From positions 1-64,000 of the forward strand of contig NZ_LZHH01000105.1 of the NCBI RefSeq assembly GCF_001690595.1: a stretch of DNA of 64,000 nucleotides, in the 5' to 3' direction. Below the pieces are notes generated by a model that saw nothing but the letters and a program-made list of their open reading frames with translations, did no database searches and had not been told where the DNA came from. This document shows positions 36,598-46,039 of this stretch, one piece after another (position 1 is the stretch's first letter; the number at the start of each line of letters is the position of its first letter). The position numbers and the translations under genes were made by a program. This DNA is from Gilliamella sp. Choc5-1 (lineage in GTDB: Bacteria; Pseudomonadota; Gammaproteobacteria; Enterobacterales; Orbaceae).

Positions 36598-37439
36598 AAG
36601 CAAATCGACATCGTTATAGCATAACAAAGCTATGTCAATATTTATGATTATCAAGACATTATGCTTATTATCAGTGTAAATTGAATAGACAAAAATCAGT
36701 AGGGCTTTATGCCAATAAAATCGTGACGCTATTTAATCAGAGCTATCAGTCTTATGGTACAAGACGAATTCGTTTTGATTTACAAAAAGAGAATATTTGG
36801 GTGTCACGCCGTTACATTGCTCGGGTGATGAAAGCCTTATTGCTGGTATCAAAATACACCGTTAAACGCTATCAATCTCACAATACGGAAGTGAATGAAA
36901 CCGCCACAGAAAATCACCTGCAACGACAATTTGATGTAGGTGATAAAAAACAAATTGTTGTTGCGGATTTAACCTATATTCAAGTTAAGCAACGTTGGAA
37001 CTATTTATGTGTTTTAGTGAACTTATCCGATAGGCAAATTGTCGGTTACCATGTTGGTCAACATAAAACAGCAGAGCTTGTTATGTCGGCATTAAGCCAA
37101 ATTAAACTACCATTATCGAAATTAGATTTATTTCATTCAGACCGAGGTAAAGAGTTTGATAATCGGTTATTAGCGGATTGTTTTAAGACATTTAATATCA
37201 CGCATTCATTAAGCAAGAAAGGATGTCCTTATGATAATGCGGTAGCGGAAGCGGAAGCGACATTTAAAACAATTAAAACGGAATTTGTAAAAGGCCAACG
37301 TTTTAACTCAACGGCTGAGTTACAACGCGCTTTTTCGGCTTATGCTTATTGGTATAATCATAAACGATTACATTCTTCGTTAGGCTACTTGCCTCCCGTT
37401 GAATTTAAAAAACACTTACCCCTTAATTTTTTTGTTTGA
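36585..37439 (+). pseudogene. IS3-family transposase OrfB, interrupted by TGA
   Basis: The OrfB frame runs from the frameshift zone (ILKANRHRYSITKLCQYL), meets TGA at about 36650 where relatives have a sense codon (a TGG change would explain it), and continues LSRHYAYYQCKLNRQK to the end. The 252-residue open part from 36681 has the DDE core: VVADLTYIQ, HSDRGKEFDN and DNAVAEAEATFKTIKTE, then YWYNHKRLHSSLGYLPPVEFK. Catalytic acids are kept; only the early stop is damaging. Confidence 0.83.
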
Positions 37440-37457
37440 AAATGTGTTGCCATTCCA

Positions 37458-38354
37458 GATTGGATGCCCGCTGATTTCGATGGTCCTCTTGACATATGGA
37501 GTCACGATAAGGGGTATTTAGTCCAGTCAATCGATCCTAAATCATATAACCTTAACTTTCCAACCACGGGGATGAATGGTTTGTATTTTGATTTATTGAT
37601 AGAGGGGGTTGATGCGAGTAAATTGATTTGGGAGCCGGTCACGCATGAGGGCATAACCGCCACAATGAAGTATGTACGAGCAGACGATTCTTGGCTACAT
37701 CTTCAACCTGAATATAGGAAGAAGGTAACACGTGTTAAGTTAACAGGTCCTCAGGCAATAAATCAATTTGACAGTGCCAATCCTAGTCGAATTCGTATAC
37801 CGAAATTACCACAGACTTTTGAATTAGTAGGTAGAGATAATCGAGGTAATGAAGTTGTAAAATATGGATTTGTTCTGCAAAAATGGTTTGTTGTTCGCGA
37901 TTCAAATTATAGGATACGTCGTATTAACCAACAAATTTGGTGTGATAAATTAGGCTATCAACTTCCTCAGGGAAAAGATTTGACTAATGCAATTTGTTTT
38001 AATGCACATGGTTTTGATATAACATGGTGTCGTGATTTTGTCGGAGCAACACCACCATCAAGTGCTAATAATTACCAACGTCGAATAGGAGGAGGTTTGT
38101 TTTCAGAGTGGGTTACCTTATCTAATTACGCTATTGTAGAGAGATATATTGATTACGACTGTCACCCAACAAGAGATTTTAATCATCAAGGTTATCCCTA
38201 CCAAGGTGCTCGCTACCATGTTTGTCAGCGGTGGGGTAACATAGGAGGTGCCAATGACGAATACGACGAGCAGGTTTTCGGAGCAACTGTTTTTTCAGGA
38301 GTTGTTAGCGGAATATATGGGAGAATCAATCATGGATTTTGCGTCACCCCTTAG
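37458..38354 (+). pseudogene. C-terminal part of a large secreted/surface protein
   Basis: The open frame enters from the IS boundary (DWMPADFDGPLDIWSHDKGY; ATG at 37464 is internal by content) and codes about 297 residues without an evident signal peptide, so it is the 3' portion of a larger gene. It is rich in Trp, Tyr, Asn and Gly. A first section looks like an Ig-like or adhesin domain (to about 155). A second holds six Cys (WCDKLGY, ICFN, TWCRDF, YDCHP, HVCQRW, GFCVTP), suggesting a disulfide-bonded C-terminal binding domain. I do not recognise a named family. It is followed by a strong terminator and the repeat family. Confidence 0.5.
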
Positions 38355-38370
38355 TTTTTAGTTATTAATC

Positions 38371-38523
38371 TTTAAGTTATATAAGACAGCCAAGTAATAA
38401 AAAACAGCAGCCCCACATCAAGTGGGGCTGTTTATTTGTCTATTTTACTGGTTATTTTTGTAAAAAATATTCAGGAGTGTATACCGTTTGGGCATTTAAA
38501 AACCGGAAAGCGTGATAGGTACT
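38371..38523 (+). repeat. 3'-flank repeat copy D1
   Basis: Matches the complement of copies A-C (TTTAAGTTAT, AGCCAAG-AATAAAAA, a GC hairpin, GTAAAAAATATTCAGGAGT, TATACCGTTT). It extends past them to GATAGGTACT, also present in D2. It begins just after the stop of the surface-protein gene, so the repeat is a 3'-flank module. Confidence 0.8.
38408..38438 (+). terminator. Rho-independent terminator in repeat D1
   Basis: CAGCCCCAC-ATCAA-GTGGGGCTG is a perfect 9-bp GC-rich stem with a 5-base loop, followed by TTTATTTG. It ends the transcript of the surface-protein gene. The hairpins in copies A-C at the left of the window are degenerate versions. Confidence 0.85.
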
Positions 38524-38666
38524 TTAATTGAAATAGCGTGTCATCAATCGATATTAAATCATTTAACTATTTAAATTATATAAATAATTCAAAAAACACA
38601 GGTGCATTTATGATGGATTATTTTAATCATAACGAGGACAATTCGCTGTTTTTTACAACTTAAAAA

Positions 38667-38766
38667 GTGGGCTGTTTATTGGTTTATTTTGCTAGTTATT
38701 TTGTAAAAAATATTCAGGAGTCTATACCGTTTGGGGATTTAAAAATCAAAAAGTGTGATAGGTACT
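38667..38766 (+). repeat. 3'-flank repeat copy D2
   Basis: A second, shorter direct copy of D1: GTGGGCTGTTTATTGG, GTAAAAAATATTCAGGAGT, TATACCGTTTGGGGATTTAAAAA, ending GTGATAGGTACT. It has lost the left arm of the terminator hairpin. The spacer between D1 and D2 contains GATTATTTTAATCAT, the same 15 bases as at the end of the IS481-like remnant near 960. Confidence 0.75.
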
Positions 38767-38972
38767 GAGCAAAGCGAATTCCCTTTGCAATCCCACGCTT
38801 TGGCTAATAGAATGTGGCCTATGGCACTACTCGTATCATCCTGATACTCGCCTCTACGAGGCCATCTTCGCTGTGCTCAGGTGTTCAAATTTGTTCCAGA
38901 CAAATTTGTCAGACGCGCCACAAACTCGCCAAACTTCCGTAAAATACGTAAATATCTTTAAAAAACAAATCA
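38767..38972. other. Gap before mobA with a small palindrome
   Basis: No gene seen. The sequence is visibly less AT-rich than the rest of the island. It contains CAAATTTGT-TCCAG-ACAAATTTG at about 38888-38910, a perfect 9-bp inverted repeat. It could be the terminator region of mobA or a remnant of foreign DNA. Confidence 0.4.
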
Positions 38973-39560
38973 TTATTCATCTTCTTTGTGGTTAAACATA
39001 TTAAGCTCCTGTTGTGTGTTGATATTGCTAAAACAAACTGCTTTATCACTAAAATCAACTGATTTAGCGCTGATTTGTTCTAAAAACAGCATTAGTTTGC
39101 GTCCGCCTTGCTCTAAATAAGCTTGTAGTTGTGGCATATTTTTTTTATGAATAAGTAAGATAGTTGGATGATGGTGTTGTCCATCATATGGATAAATAGC
39201 GCTGTTATTTGCTGTATAAACAGCTAAACGGTCAATTAAATCATCCGGCAAAAAGGGCGTGTCACAACTGACAAATAAGTTCCAATCAGTTTTGCTGCGT
39301 AATAAACCACTATAAATACCGGATAATGGTCCACAAAACCCTGCTATGTCATCACTAAATACAAGATAACCTGTTTTTTGATATTGTTGGATATGACGAT
39401 TGCAATTAATCATAATTGCGTCAACGTGCGGTTTGATGCGCTCAATGACATGTTGATAAAGTGGCTTTTGATGTAATAATAACAGTCCTTTGTCGTTGCC
39501 ATGCATGCGGGTGCTTTTACCGCCGGCTAGAATAATTGCTGTAATAGAGGAGTTTTCCAT
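38973..39560 (-). CDS. mobA: Molybdenum cofactor guanylyltransferase MobA
   Basis: A 195-residue nucleotidyltransferase that adds GMP to molybdopterin, forming the MGD cofactor of enzymes such as nitrate, TMAO and formate-linked reductases. The signature is [20 protein letters not shown] at 9-28, with SCDTPFLP as the metal-binding motif. Length equals E. coli MobA (194). It is divergent from yihD, as in E. coli, where mobA, yihD and dsbA are also neighbours. Confidence 0.95.
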   Translation of the reverse strand: MENSSITAIILAGGKSTRMHGNDKGLLLLHQKPLYQHVIERIKPHVDAIMINCNRHIQQYQKTGYLVFSDDIAGFCGPLSGIYSGLLRSKTDWNLFVSCDTPFLPDDLIDRLAVYTANNSAIYPYDGQHHHPTILLIHKKNMPQLQAYLEQGGRKLMLFLEQISAKSVDFSDKAVCFSNINTQQELNMFNHKEDE

Positions 39561-39705
39561 AAATTATTTCTCTTTTACGTTGCGAAAAAACAAAATAACA
39601 TTACTATATAGCAAAGTTATTGCAAGTCGTAGCGTATCATTTTTTAATGATTGCTTATTTGTCATTATCTTCAAAGGGTTTGAAGATCTATTAAAGGTAA
39701 CAATT

Positions 39706-39975
39706 ATGAAATGTCATCGTATTGATGAAGTAATGGAATTATTACAATCAGCTTGGGAAGGTGATTCTGACCTGAATTTATTACAATTTTTAGCTAAATT
39801 GTCTCAAGAAGCAGGGTTTGACGGCGAGCTAAAAGACTTGAGTGATGATATTTTAATTTATCATTTAAAAATGCGAGGCGCTGATAAGAATGAAGCTATT
39901 CCAGGGCTAAAAAAAGATTATGAAGAAGATTTTAAATCTGCATTATTAAAAGCGCGTGGAATTATAAAAGAATAA
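39706..39975 (+). CDS. yihD: YihD, DUF1040 family protein
   Basis: An 89-residue soluble protein nearly colinear with E. coli Yih[38 protein letters not shown] and [17 protein letters not shown]. The start at 39706 follows TTAAAGGTAA; a longer in-frame extension is not conserved. The function is unknown, though in E. coli it sits in the mobA-yihD-(srkA)-dsbA region, as here. The dsbA gene begins 14 bp downstream. Confidence 0.93.
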   Translation: MKCHRIDEVMELLQSAWEGDSDLNLLQFLAKLSQEAGFDGELKDLSDDILIYHLKMRGADKNEAIPGLKKDYEEDFKSALLKARGIIKE

Positions 39976-39989
39976 GGAGAACCATTAAT

Positions 39990-40715
39990 ATGAAAAAAAC
40001 ACTTATTGCAATGAGTGTCTTACTTTCTTCTGTAAGTTGTTTTGCAGATGAAGGAAAAACAACAACCAAAGCTGAAGCATCACAAGCAGCTACTGCAAAT
40101 ACACAAGCTCCGATTGAATTAGATAAACAATATATCGTGTTGCCAACTAATCCCTCACCTGATAAAGAAGTTATTGAGTTCTTTTCGTTTAATTGTCCTA
40201 GCTGTTTTAGATTTGAAGTTCAAAATCAAGGACCACAAGCTATTGGTAAGGCTCTACCAAAAGGTGTCAAATTTAAGCGCTACCATTTAGAGAGCTTTGG
40301 GCCATTAGCGAAAGAGCTTGCGCAAGCATGGGCAGTGGCGAATGTGCTTGGTATTGAAGATAAAGCTTCTGGTGCACTTTATAATGCCATTCAGAAAGAT
40401 AAAATAATAAAAAAGGCTGATGATATCAAAGCTGTTTTTGAAAAATTAGGTGTTAGCGGTGAAGATTTTGATAAAACAAAAGAGGGTTTTTTAGTTAAAG
40501 CCTTTATGGTACAGCAAGCTGAAGCAATTAAAGAGATGAAACCAGAATCTATTCCTACTGTTATTGTTAATCGTAAATTTTATATTGTGCCAAATGGGCT
40601 TGATATGGCTAGTGAAGAGGCGTTTATTAATGATTATGCACGAGTGACTGCATTTGTAGCAGGTTTAGATCCTAACGCAAAAATCGTTAAAAAAACGGAT
40701 TCTGATAAAAAATAG
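39990..40715 (+). CDS. dsbA: Thiol:disulfide oxidoreductase DsbA
   Basis: A 241-residue periplasmic thioredoxin-fold protein. Signal peptide to about residue 19 (SCFA-DEG), then an Ala/Thr-rich extension to about 40, then FFSFNCPSCFRFE with redox cysteines 69 and 72, a helical insert, and the cis-Pro loop ESIPTVIVN. It introduces disulfides into exported proteins. Two departures from E. coli DsbA: CPSC replaces CPHC, and the cis-Pro neighbour is Thr (SIPT rather than GVPA). Both affect redox potential in thioredoxin-fold proteins. Context and length still favour DsbA. Confidence 0.9.
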   Translation: MKKTLIAMSVLLSSVSCFADEGKTTTKAEASQAATANTQAPIELDKQYIVLPTNPSPDKEVIEFFSFNCPSCFRFEVQNQGPQAIGKALPKGVKFKRYHLESFGPLAKELAQAWAVANVLGIEDKASGALYNAIQKDKIIKKADDIKAVFEKLGVSGEDFDKTKEGFLVKAFMVQQAEAIKEMKPESIPTVIVNRKFYIVPNGLDMASEEAFINDYARVTAFVAGLDPNAKIVKKTDSDKK

Positions 40716-40763
40716 TGCGATTAGCGATAATCAGAATAAGTTAATTGTTTCGTTTTGATATTT

Positions 40764-40807
40764 AAATCCCTTTGTTCAATATAATGATGCAAAGGGATTT
40801 TTTTATT
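40764..40807 (+). terminator. Rho-independent terminator of dsbA
   Basis: AAATCCCTTTG pairs with CAAAGGGATTT around a loop of about 16 bases, followed by TTTTTATT. In the other direction the stem starts with A-runs, so it could also end macB transcripts. Confidence 0.9.
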
Positions 40808-40826
40808 ATCGTTAGGATTTTGTTGG

Positions 40827-42794
40827 TTATTCTCGTTCTAACGCATAAATGGGATCAAGTCTAGCTGCGCGTCTGGCAGGGAAATAGCCAAAAATAATAC
40901 CGATTATGCTTGAGAAGCTAAATGCTGCAATAATTGATATTGCTGAAAAACTCATCGCAAATGATGTAACAACGGTATTAAAAATAAACCCGATGGCAAA
41001 CGAAAGTAAAATACCTATTGTGCCACCGATTAAACACACTAATACCGCTTCAATCAAGAATTGTTGTAATATGTCGCTTGAGCGTGCGCCAACAGCCATG
41101 CGTACGCCAATTTCGCGCGTTCTTTCGGTGACTGATACTAGCATAATGTTCATTACACCAATCCCCCCAACAATAAGTGAAATTAGCGCAATAGCCGAAA
41201 CCAATAATGTCATGACCCAAGCTGATGAGTTAATTGTTTCTCGTATATTGTCTGAGTTAAAGATGAAGAAATCTTTTGTACCATGGCGTTTAAGCATAAT
41301 TTGATTAATTGCTTGTTCGGCAATGGTTAAATCGATATTATCTTTTACTCGTACTGTGATGCTTTTTAACGAGGTTTGCCCCACCATGCGATTAATTACG
41401 GTGGTATAAGGTAACCAAATATTTAGGCTTTCATTGCTGCCAAACCCTTGTTGTTGCTTTGTTGCAACACCAATAATCCTTACAGGCAGTTGTCCAACCA
41501 TTAAAATTTTTCCAATAGGGTTTTGATTTGCAAATAGTCGTTTAACGGTATTTTCATCAATTACCGCATCTTGTGCTGAAGTAATAATGCCTGTTTCATC
41601 AAAAGATTTTCCTTGCGAAATGGTATAACCACGTACCGCAAAAAATTGCTCGCCAACCCCATTGACTGTGCCTGTTACCGCTAGGTTGCCAATGCGAAAA
41701 TAAACACTGGTTGCAAGATTCGGTGTAGTGCTGTGTACAAAACTTTGTTGCGCTAGAAAGTCGGCATCTGATGAGCGTAATGTGGTAATTTTGTCAGCAT
41801 TACGATCGCCAAAGCCCGAACCTGCATAGATTTCTAGCGTGCTAGTTCCTAATGAATTGATGTTAGATAGGATTTTTTGTTTGGTGCCTTGTCCTAATGC
41901 AACAACTGACACGACCGATGCAATACCAATAATAATTCCTAACATTGTTAAGATCGTTCGTAATCGCTGTGAAAGCATCGATAACATCGCCATTTTAAAC
42001 GCATCACGAAAACGGTAGTATTTTGCTAACAAGTTATCTTGAGTTTTTGTTGTTTTGATTTGTTTTGCTTGGCGATTAGCATCTTGCTCAGTTTGGTAAT
42101 TAGGATTAATTGAATCAGAAATAATTTTTCCATCACTAATTTCAACAATTCGCTCAGCACTTTTAGCAATATTTGAATCATGCGTGACAATAATAATTGT
42201 GTGACCTTGCTGATGTAATTCTCGTAATATTGCCATGACTTCTAAACCACTTTTGTGATCGAGCGCGCCTGTTGGCTCATCAGCTAAGATGATTTGTCCG
42301 CCATTAATTAAAGCACGGCCAATGCTAACTCGTTGCTGTTGTCCTCCTGATAATTGGTTCGGTTTATTATGAATTTTATCAGCAAGTCCTAAACGACCTA
42401 GTATTTCGCTTGCTCTTTTTTGTCGTTGTTCATTAGTGACACCCGCATAAATGGCAGGGATTTCAACGTTTCCTTGTGCAGTTAGTGCGTTTAATAAATG
42501 ATAACGTTGAAAGATAAAGCCAAAGTGTTCACGTCGTAATTCGGCCTGTTCATCGGGCGACAGTTCACTGGTTGTGCGTCCGTTAATTGCGTAAGTTCCC
42601 GATGTTGGTTTATCTAAGCAACCTAGGATGTTCATCAAAGTGGATTTTCCTGATCCTGATGTCCCAATAATTGCCACCATTTCGCCGGCATTAATTGTCA
42701 GGTTGATGTTTTTAAGAACTTGTATGGTTGAGTCACCAGCTGGAAACTCTCGAACAATATTCTCAAGTTTGATAAGAGGTATATTATTTGTCAT
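40827..42794 (-). CDS. macB: Macrolide-type efflux ABC transporter MacB
   Basis: A 655-residue fusion of an N-terminal ABC ATPase (Walker [13 protein letters not shown] near 40, signature [15 protein letters not shown], Walker [13 protein letters not shown], switch VTHD) and a MacB permease. The permease has one helix near 285, a large periplasmic domain and three C-terminal helices with [16 protein letters not shown]. MacB works with MacA and TolC to push substrates (macrolides, enterotoxin, siderophores or porphyrins in various species) across the outer membrane. It starts one base after macA ends. Confidence 0.95.
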   Translation of the reverse strand: MTNNIPLIKLENIVREFPAGDSTIQVLKNINLTINAGEMVAIIGTSGSGKSTLMNILGCLDKPTSGTYAINGRTTSELSPDEQAELRREHFGFIFQRYHLLNALTAQGNVEIPAIYAGVTNEQRQKRASEILGRLGLADKIHNKPNQLSGGQQQRVSIGRALINGGQIILADEPTGALDHKSGLEVMAILRELHQQGHTIIIVTHDSNIAKSAERIVEISDGKIISDSINPNYQTEQDANRQAKQIKTTKTQDNLLAKYYRFRDAFKMAMLSMLSQRLRTILTMLGIIIGIASVVSVVALGQGTKQKILSNINSLGTSTLEIYAGSGFGDRNADKITTLRSSDADFLAQQSFVHSTTPNLATSVYFRIGNLAVTGTVNGVGEQFFAVRGYTISQGKSFDETGIITSAQDAVIDENTVKRLFANQNPIGKILMVGQLPVRIIGVATKQQQGFGSNESLNIWLPYTTVINRMVGQTSLKSITVRVKDNIDLTIAEQAINQIMLKRHGTKDFFIFNSDNIRETINSSAWVMTLLVSAIALISLIVGGIGVMNIMLVSVTERTREIGVRMAVGARSSDILQQFLIEAVLVCLIGGTIGILLSFAIGFIFNTVVTSFAMSFSAISIIAAFSFSSIIGIIFGYFPARRAARLDPIYALERE

Positions 42795-42795
42795 A

Positions 42796-43995
42796 TTAGA
42801 ATCGAATCCTTGGTGCTCTTATGTTATTACCGATTAAAGCACCATTAGCGCTACTAACGACAATAGTATCACCTTCTTTTACTCCTGATTTTATTTCAAC
42901 ATTGACATTATTATCGATACCTAGAGTGACTTCGTGCTCTTCAATTTCTTTAGATTGATTTAATAGATAAATAATCGCTTTATTATTGCCTAATTTTTTT
43001 TGAATAGCTTGAGAGGGAATAGTTAGTACATTTTTTGCTTCAGATAAAACGATATAAACTTGTGCTGTCATTGAAATTCTTAACACATGATCTGGATTGT
43101 CTACATCAAATAGTCCATTGTAATAAATCGCACTTTTGGTTGTTGATGAGCTTGATATAGAGTTTGTCTCTGTGTTGATTGACTCAGGAGCGGGTTCTAT
43201 TGCTCGTAGCGTTAACCCCTCAAAACGCCTATTAGGTTGGCCTAAAATAGTAAAATAAACCGGCATGCCTTTTTTAACGTCAACAACATCTGCTTCAGAA
43301 ATCTGTGCTTCAATGGTCATTTTGTCGAGCTGTGCGACTTTGACAATCGTTGGGGCACTTTGAACAGAGTTAACCGTTTGTCCTTGATTTACGGGTATAG
43401 CAACAATGACACCATCAATCGGTGAACGAATTTTGGTATACCCTAAGTTAACTTTTGCCGTATCTACAGCAACTTGTGCTTTCACAATGTCGGCATCAAG
43501 TGCTGCTATATCGGCTTTGATTGCATCAAGTTCTGCTTTTGCTGCATCTAGGTCGGATTGAGCACCAGCCCCTTTATTGACTAGTTTTCGTTGACGGTCG
43601 TAAGTTAATTGATAATTAATCAATCTGGCTTTTTTGGCTTCACGTTGTGCTTCTAAACTATTGAGAGAAGCTTCTGATTGTTTTAAATCATTGCTTTGTT
43701 TTAGATCATCAATTTCGGCAATCATATCACCTTGTTTTACTTCGTCGCCCAACTCAACATACAGTTTTTTGATTTGACCAGAAACCTGAGCACCAACACT
43801 CACTTGTTTAAAAGCGTTAATTGTACCATCAGCAAGTACCGTTTTTTCAATATTACTTTTAGTTACAGGCGCTGTAATATAATTTACTGCAGGCGTTGAA
43901 CTAGATGTGATTAAGTATGCAATATAAATAATTGCCAAAATAATGGTAGCTATAACTAGATATTTAATTTTTATCAATTTTAACAATGTTTTCAC
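42796..43995 (-). CDS. macA: Periplasmic adaptor protein MacA
   Basis: A 399-residue membrane-fusion protein: an N-terminal membrane anchor (residues 13-31), lipoyl halves ([33 protein letters not shown] and [24 protein letters not shown]), an alpha-helical hairpin coiled coil (about 100-180), beta-barrel and membrane-proximal domains. It links MacB to TolC and stimulates its ATPase. First gene of the macAB operon, behind a good Fur-like box, which would fit a role in iron-related export. Confidence 0.95.
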   Translation of the reverse strand: MKTLLKLIKIKYLVIATIILAIIYIAYLITSSSTPAVNYITAPVTKSNIEKTVLADGTINAFKQVSVGAQVSGQIKKLYVELGDEVKQGDMIAEIDDLKQSNDLKQSEASLNSLEAQREAKKARLINYQLTYDRQRKLVNKGAGAQSDLDAAKAELDAIKADIAALDADIVKAQVAVDTAKVNLGYTKIRSPIDGVIVAIPVNQGQTVNSVQSAPTIVKVAQLDKMTIEAQISEADVVDVKKGMPVYFTILGQPNRRFEGLTLRAIEPAPESINTETNSISSSSTTKSAIYYNGLFDVDNPDHVLRISMTAQVYIVLSEAKNVLTIPSQAIQKKLGNNKAIIYLLNQSKEIEEHEVTLGIDNNVNVEIKSGVKEGDTIVVSSANGALIGNNIRAPRIRF

Positions 43996-44050
43996 CTTTT
44001 TATGTTCTTATTGTTATTTTAACATTCTATCGTAATAAACTAAATGTTAT

Positions 44051-44065
44051 TGATAATTATTATTA
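44051..44065 (-). promoter_or_regulatory. Candidate Fur box between macA and yfhL
   Basis: TGATAATTATTATTA matches the 7-1-7 Fur consensus at 13 of 14 symmetric positions. It lies 56 bases before macA and 190 before yfhL, so macAB is the likelier target. AT-rich DNA makes chance matches possible. Confidence 0.5.
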
Positions 44066-44215
44066 ACAAACTGTAATGGTTATGAAAATCTAACTCACAT
44101 AAGTTATCACTTTTATGCCAAAAAGCCAGTTTACTCAAAATTTTTACGAATAATTGTGTTGCTTAACAAGCAATAATAGGATCCTAGTTCGGATTTATTG
44201 TCGATTGCGCTATAA

Positions 44216-44509
<294 letters not shown>

Positions 44510-44510
44510 C

Positions 44511-45458
44511 TTAGTTTGCTTTAACTTCAATTCGTAATTCTTTTGGAATTTCAAAGGTAATGTTTTCTAAAATACCGTCTGTTTCGATTAACGAGGTGCA
44601 ACCCAAATTTTTTAAATGTTCGATCACTTCTTGTACTAAAATATCCGGAGCAGAAGCACCTGCTGTAACGCCTATTGTTCTGGCGTTAGTTAACCAATTA
44701 TGATCAATGTCTGAAGCAAAATCAATCAAGTATGCTTGTTTGCTGTTGCGCCTTGCTAGTTCAGCTAATCGATTAGAATTTGATGAGTTTTTAGATCCTA
44801 CCACTAATACCACATCGGCTTGTGCTGATAATTGTTTTACCGCTTGCTGACGATTAGTTGTGGCGTAACAGATGTCATTTTTGCGAGGGCTACGAATATG
44901 GGGAAATCGTGCTTTTAAAGCGTCAATAATTTCGGCTGTATCATCTACTGATAACGTGGTTTGAGTAGTAAAACAGAGGTGATTTTCGTTTTTTATTTGT
45001 AGTTTTTGTACATCATCAATCGATTCAACTAAATAGATACCTCCTTCAGGGTTGTTATATTGTCCCATAGTGCCATCAACTTCGATATGCCCTGCATGGC
45101 CAATTAAAATGACTTCTTCACCACGATAACTTGAGCGAGCGACTTCCATATGTACCTTGGTAACTAACGGGCAAGTTGCATCAAAAACACGCAACTGACG
45201 TTGCTTTGCTTCTTCTCGAACTGCTTTTGATACACCGTGAGCAGAAAAGATTAAAATAGTATTGTCAGGGACTTCACTTATATCTTCAATAAAAATTGCC
45301 CCTAATTCTTTTAATCGATTGACAACGTAGCGATTATGAACAACTTCATGACGTACATAAACGGGCGCACCAAAAAGTTCTAATGCGCGTTCAACAATGG
45401 TAATAGCACGATCAACACCCGCACAAAAACCACGAGGATTGGCCAAAAAAATCTGCAT
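44511..45458 (-). CDS. ispH: 4-hydroxy-3-methylbut-2-enyl diphosphate reductase IspH
   Basis: A 315-residue 4Fe-4S enzyme for the last step of the MEP isoprenoid pathway. Cluster cysteines: [12 protein letters not shown] (Cys12), [11 protein letters not shown] near 96 and [11 protein letters not shown] near 197; catalytic Glu in the [11 protein letters not shown] region. It follows lspA by one base. The fkpB gene that separates lspA from ispH in E. coli is absent. Confidence 0.98.
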   Translation of the reverse strand: MQIFLANPRGFCAGVDRAITIVERALELFGAPVYVRHEVVHNRYVVNRLKELGAIFIEDISEVPDNTILIFSAHGVSKAVREEAKQRQLRVFDATCPLVTKVHMEVARSSYRGEEVILIGHAGHIEVDGTMGQYNNPEGGIYLVESIDDVQKLQIKNENHLCFTTQTTLSVDDTAEIIDALKARFPHIRSPRKNDICYATTNRQQAVKQLSAQADVVLVVGSKNSSNSNRLAELARRNSKQAYLIDFASDIDHNWLTNARTIGVTAGASAPDILVQEVIEHLKNLGCTSLIETDGILENITFEIPKELRIEVKAN

Positions 45459-45459
45459 A

Positions 45460-45933
45460 CTATGCCGCTACCTTCTTCGGTTTTTTATAACTACATAAAA
45501 TAAATAATCCAATACCTACACAAATGGCACAGTCAGCGATATTAAAGGTTGGATAATGCCAATCACCAAAATTAACATCAAGGAAATCAATAACAAATCC
45601 ATGGTAAAGACGGTCAAATAAATTTCCTAATGCACCACCAAGAATTAGTGATAAAGAAAAGTTCTCTAATTTTTGTTGGCGAGTACTGCGGTATAACATA
45701 TGCACAATTACTGCACAGATAACCAAGGCAAGAATGGCAAGCATTGTACGTTGACCTTCAAAAATACTAAAAGCTGCGCCAATATTACGCACATAAGTAA
45801 TTGAGAAGAAAGGTAAAAGGTTTACTGATTCAAATAGAAAGAAGTTATTTATAATCCAAAACTTACTTGCAATATCTATAATAAATACAACCATTGCTAA
45901 TAGTAACCAGTAAAGTCCATGATCTTTTTTCAT
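45460..45933 (-). CDS. lspA: Lipoprotein signal peptidase LspA
   Basis: A 157-residue inner-membrane aspartyl protease with four transmembrane segments that removes signal peptides from prolipoproteins. Motifs: [33 protein letters not shown] (catalytic Asp) and [11 protein letters not shown] (catalytic Asp). It lies between ileS and ispH. Two perfect hairpins lie in the 106-bp gap after ileS. Confidence 0.97.
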   Translation of the reverse strand: MKKDHGLYWLLLAMVVFIIDIASKFWIINNFFLFESVNLLPFFSITYVRNIGAAFSIFEGQRTMLAILALVICAVIVHMLYRSTRQQKLENFSLSLILGGALGNLFDRLYHGFVIDFLDVNFGDWHYPTFNIADCAICVGIGLFILCSYKKPKKVAA

Positions 45934-45956
45934 ATAAGTTCGTGCTCATTATTATA

Positions 45957-46021
45957 TTTCCGCCGACAAATTGCCGGCGGAAAATGGGGATATTTTTTAT
46001 AGCGCTAAATCTTAGCGCTAT
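45957..46021 (-). terminator. Two tandem hairpins between ileS and lspA
   Basis: TTTCCGCCG/CGGCGGAAA (45957-45983) and ATAGCGCTAA/TTAGCGCTAT (45999-46021) are perfect 9- and 10-bp stems. Neither has a clear T-run on the minus strand; they may attenuate or process the ileS-lspA-ispH mRNA instead of ending it. Confidence 0.55.
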
Positions 46022-46039
46022 TATCTGTTTTGATTTTTA

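Larger units (their letters stand above)
36223..37457 (+). mobile_element. IS3-family element (IS150-like), defective
   Basis: About 1.24 kb between imperfect inverted ends: TGGATCGGCTACAC at 36223 and the complement of TGGAATGGCAACAC ending at 37457. They continue to match inward (TTCATACAA against TTCAAACAA). It contains orfA (36298-36597) and an orfB broken by TGA. Left and right flanking triplets differ, so the site was rearranged after insertion. Confidence 0.78.

Noticed and set aside
38767-38972. Possible tRNA or gene in the less AT-rich gap before mobA
   Set aside because: No cloverleaf or TpsiC-like motif and no open frame of useful length.
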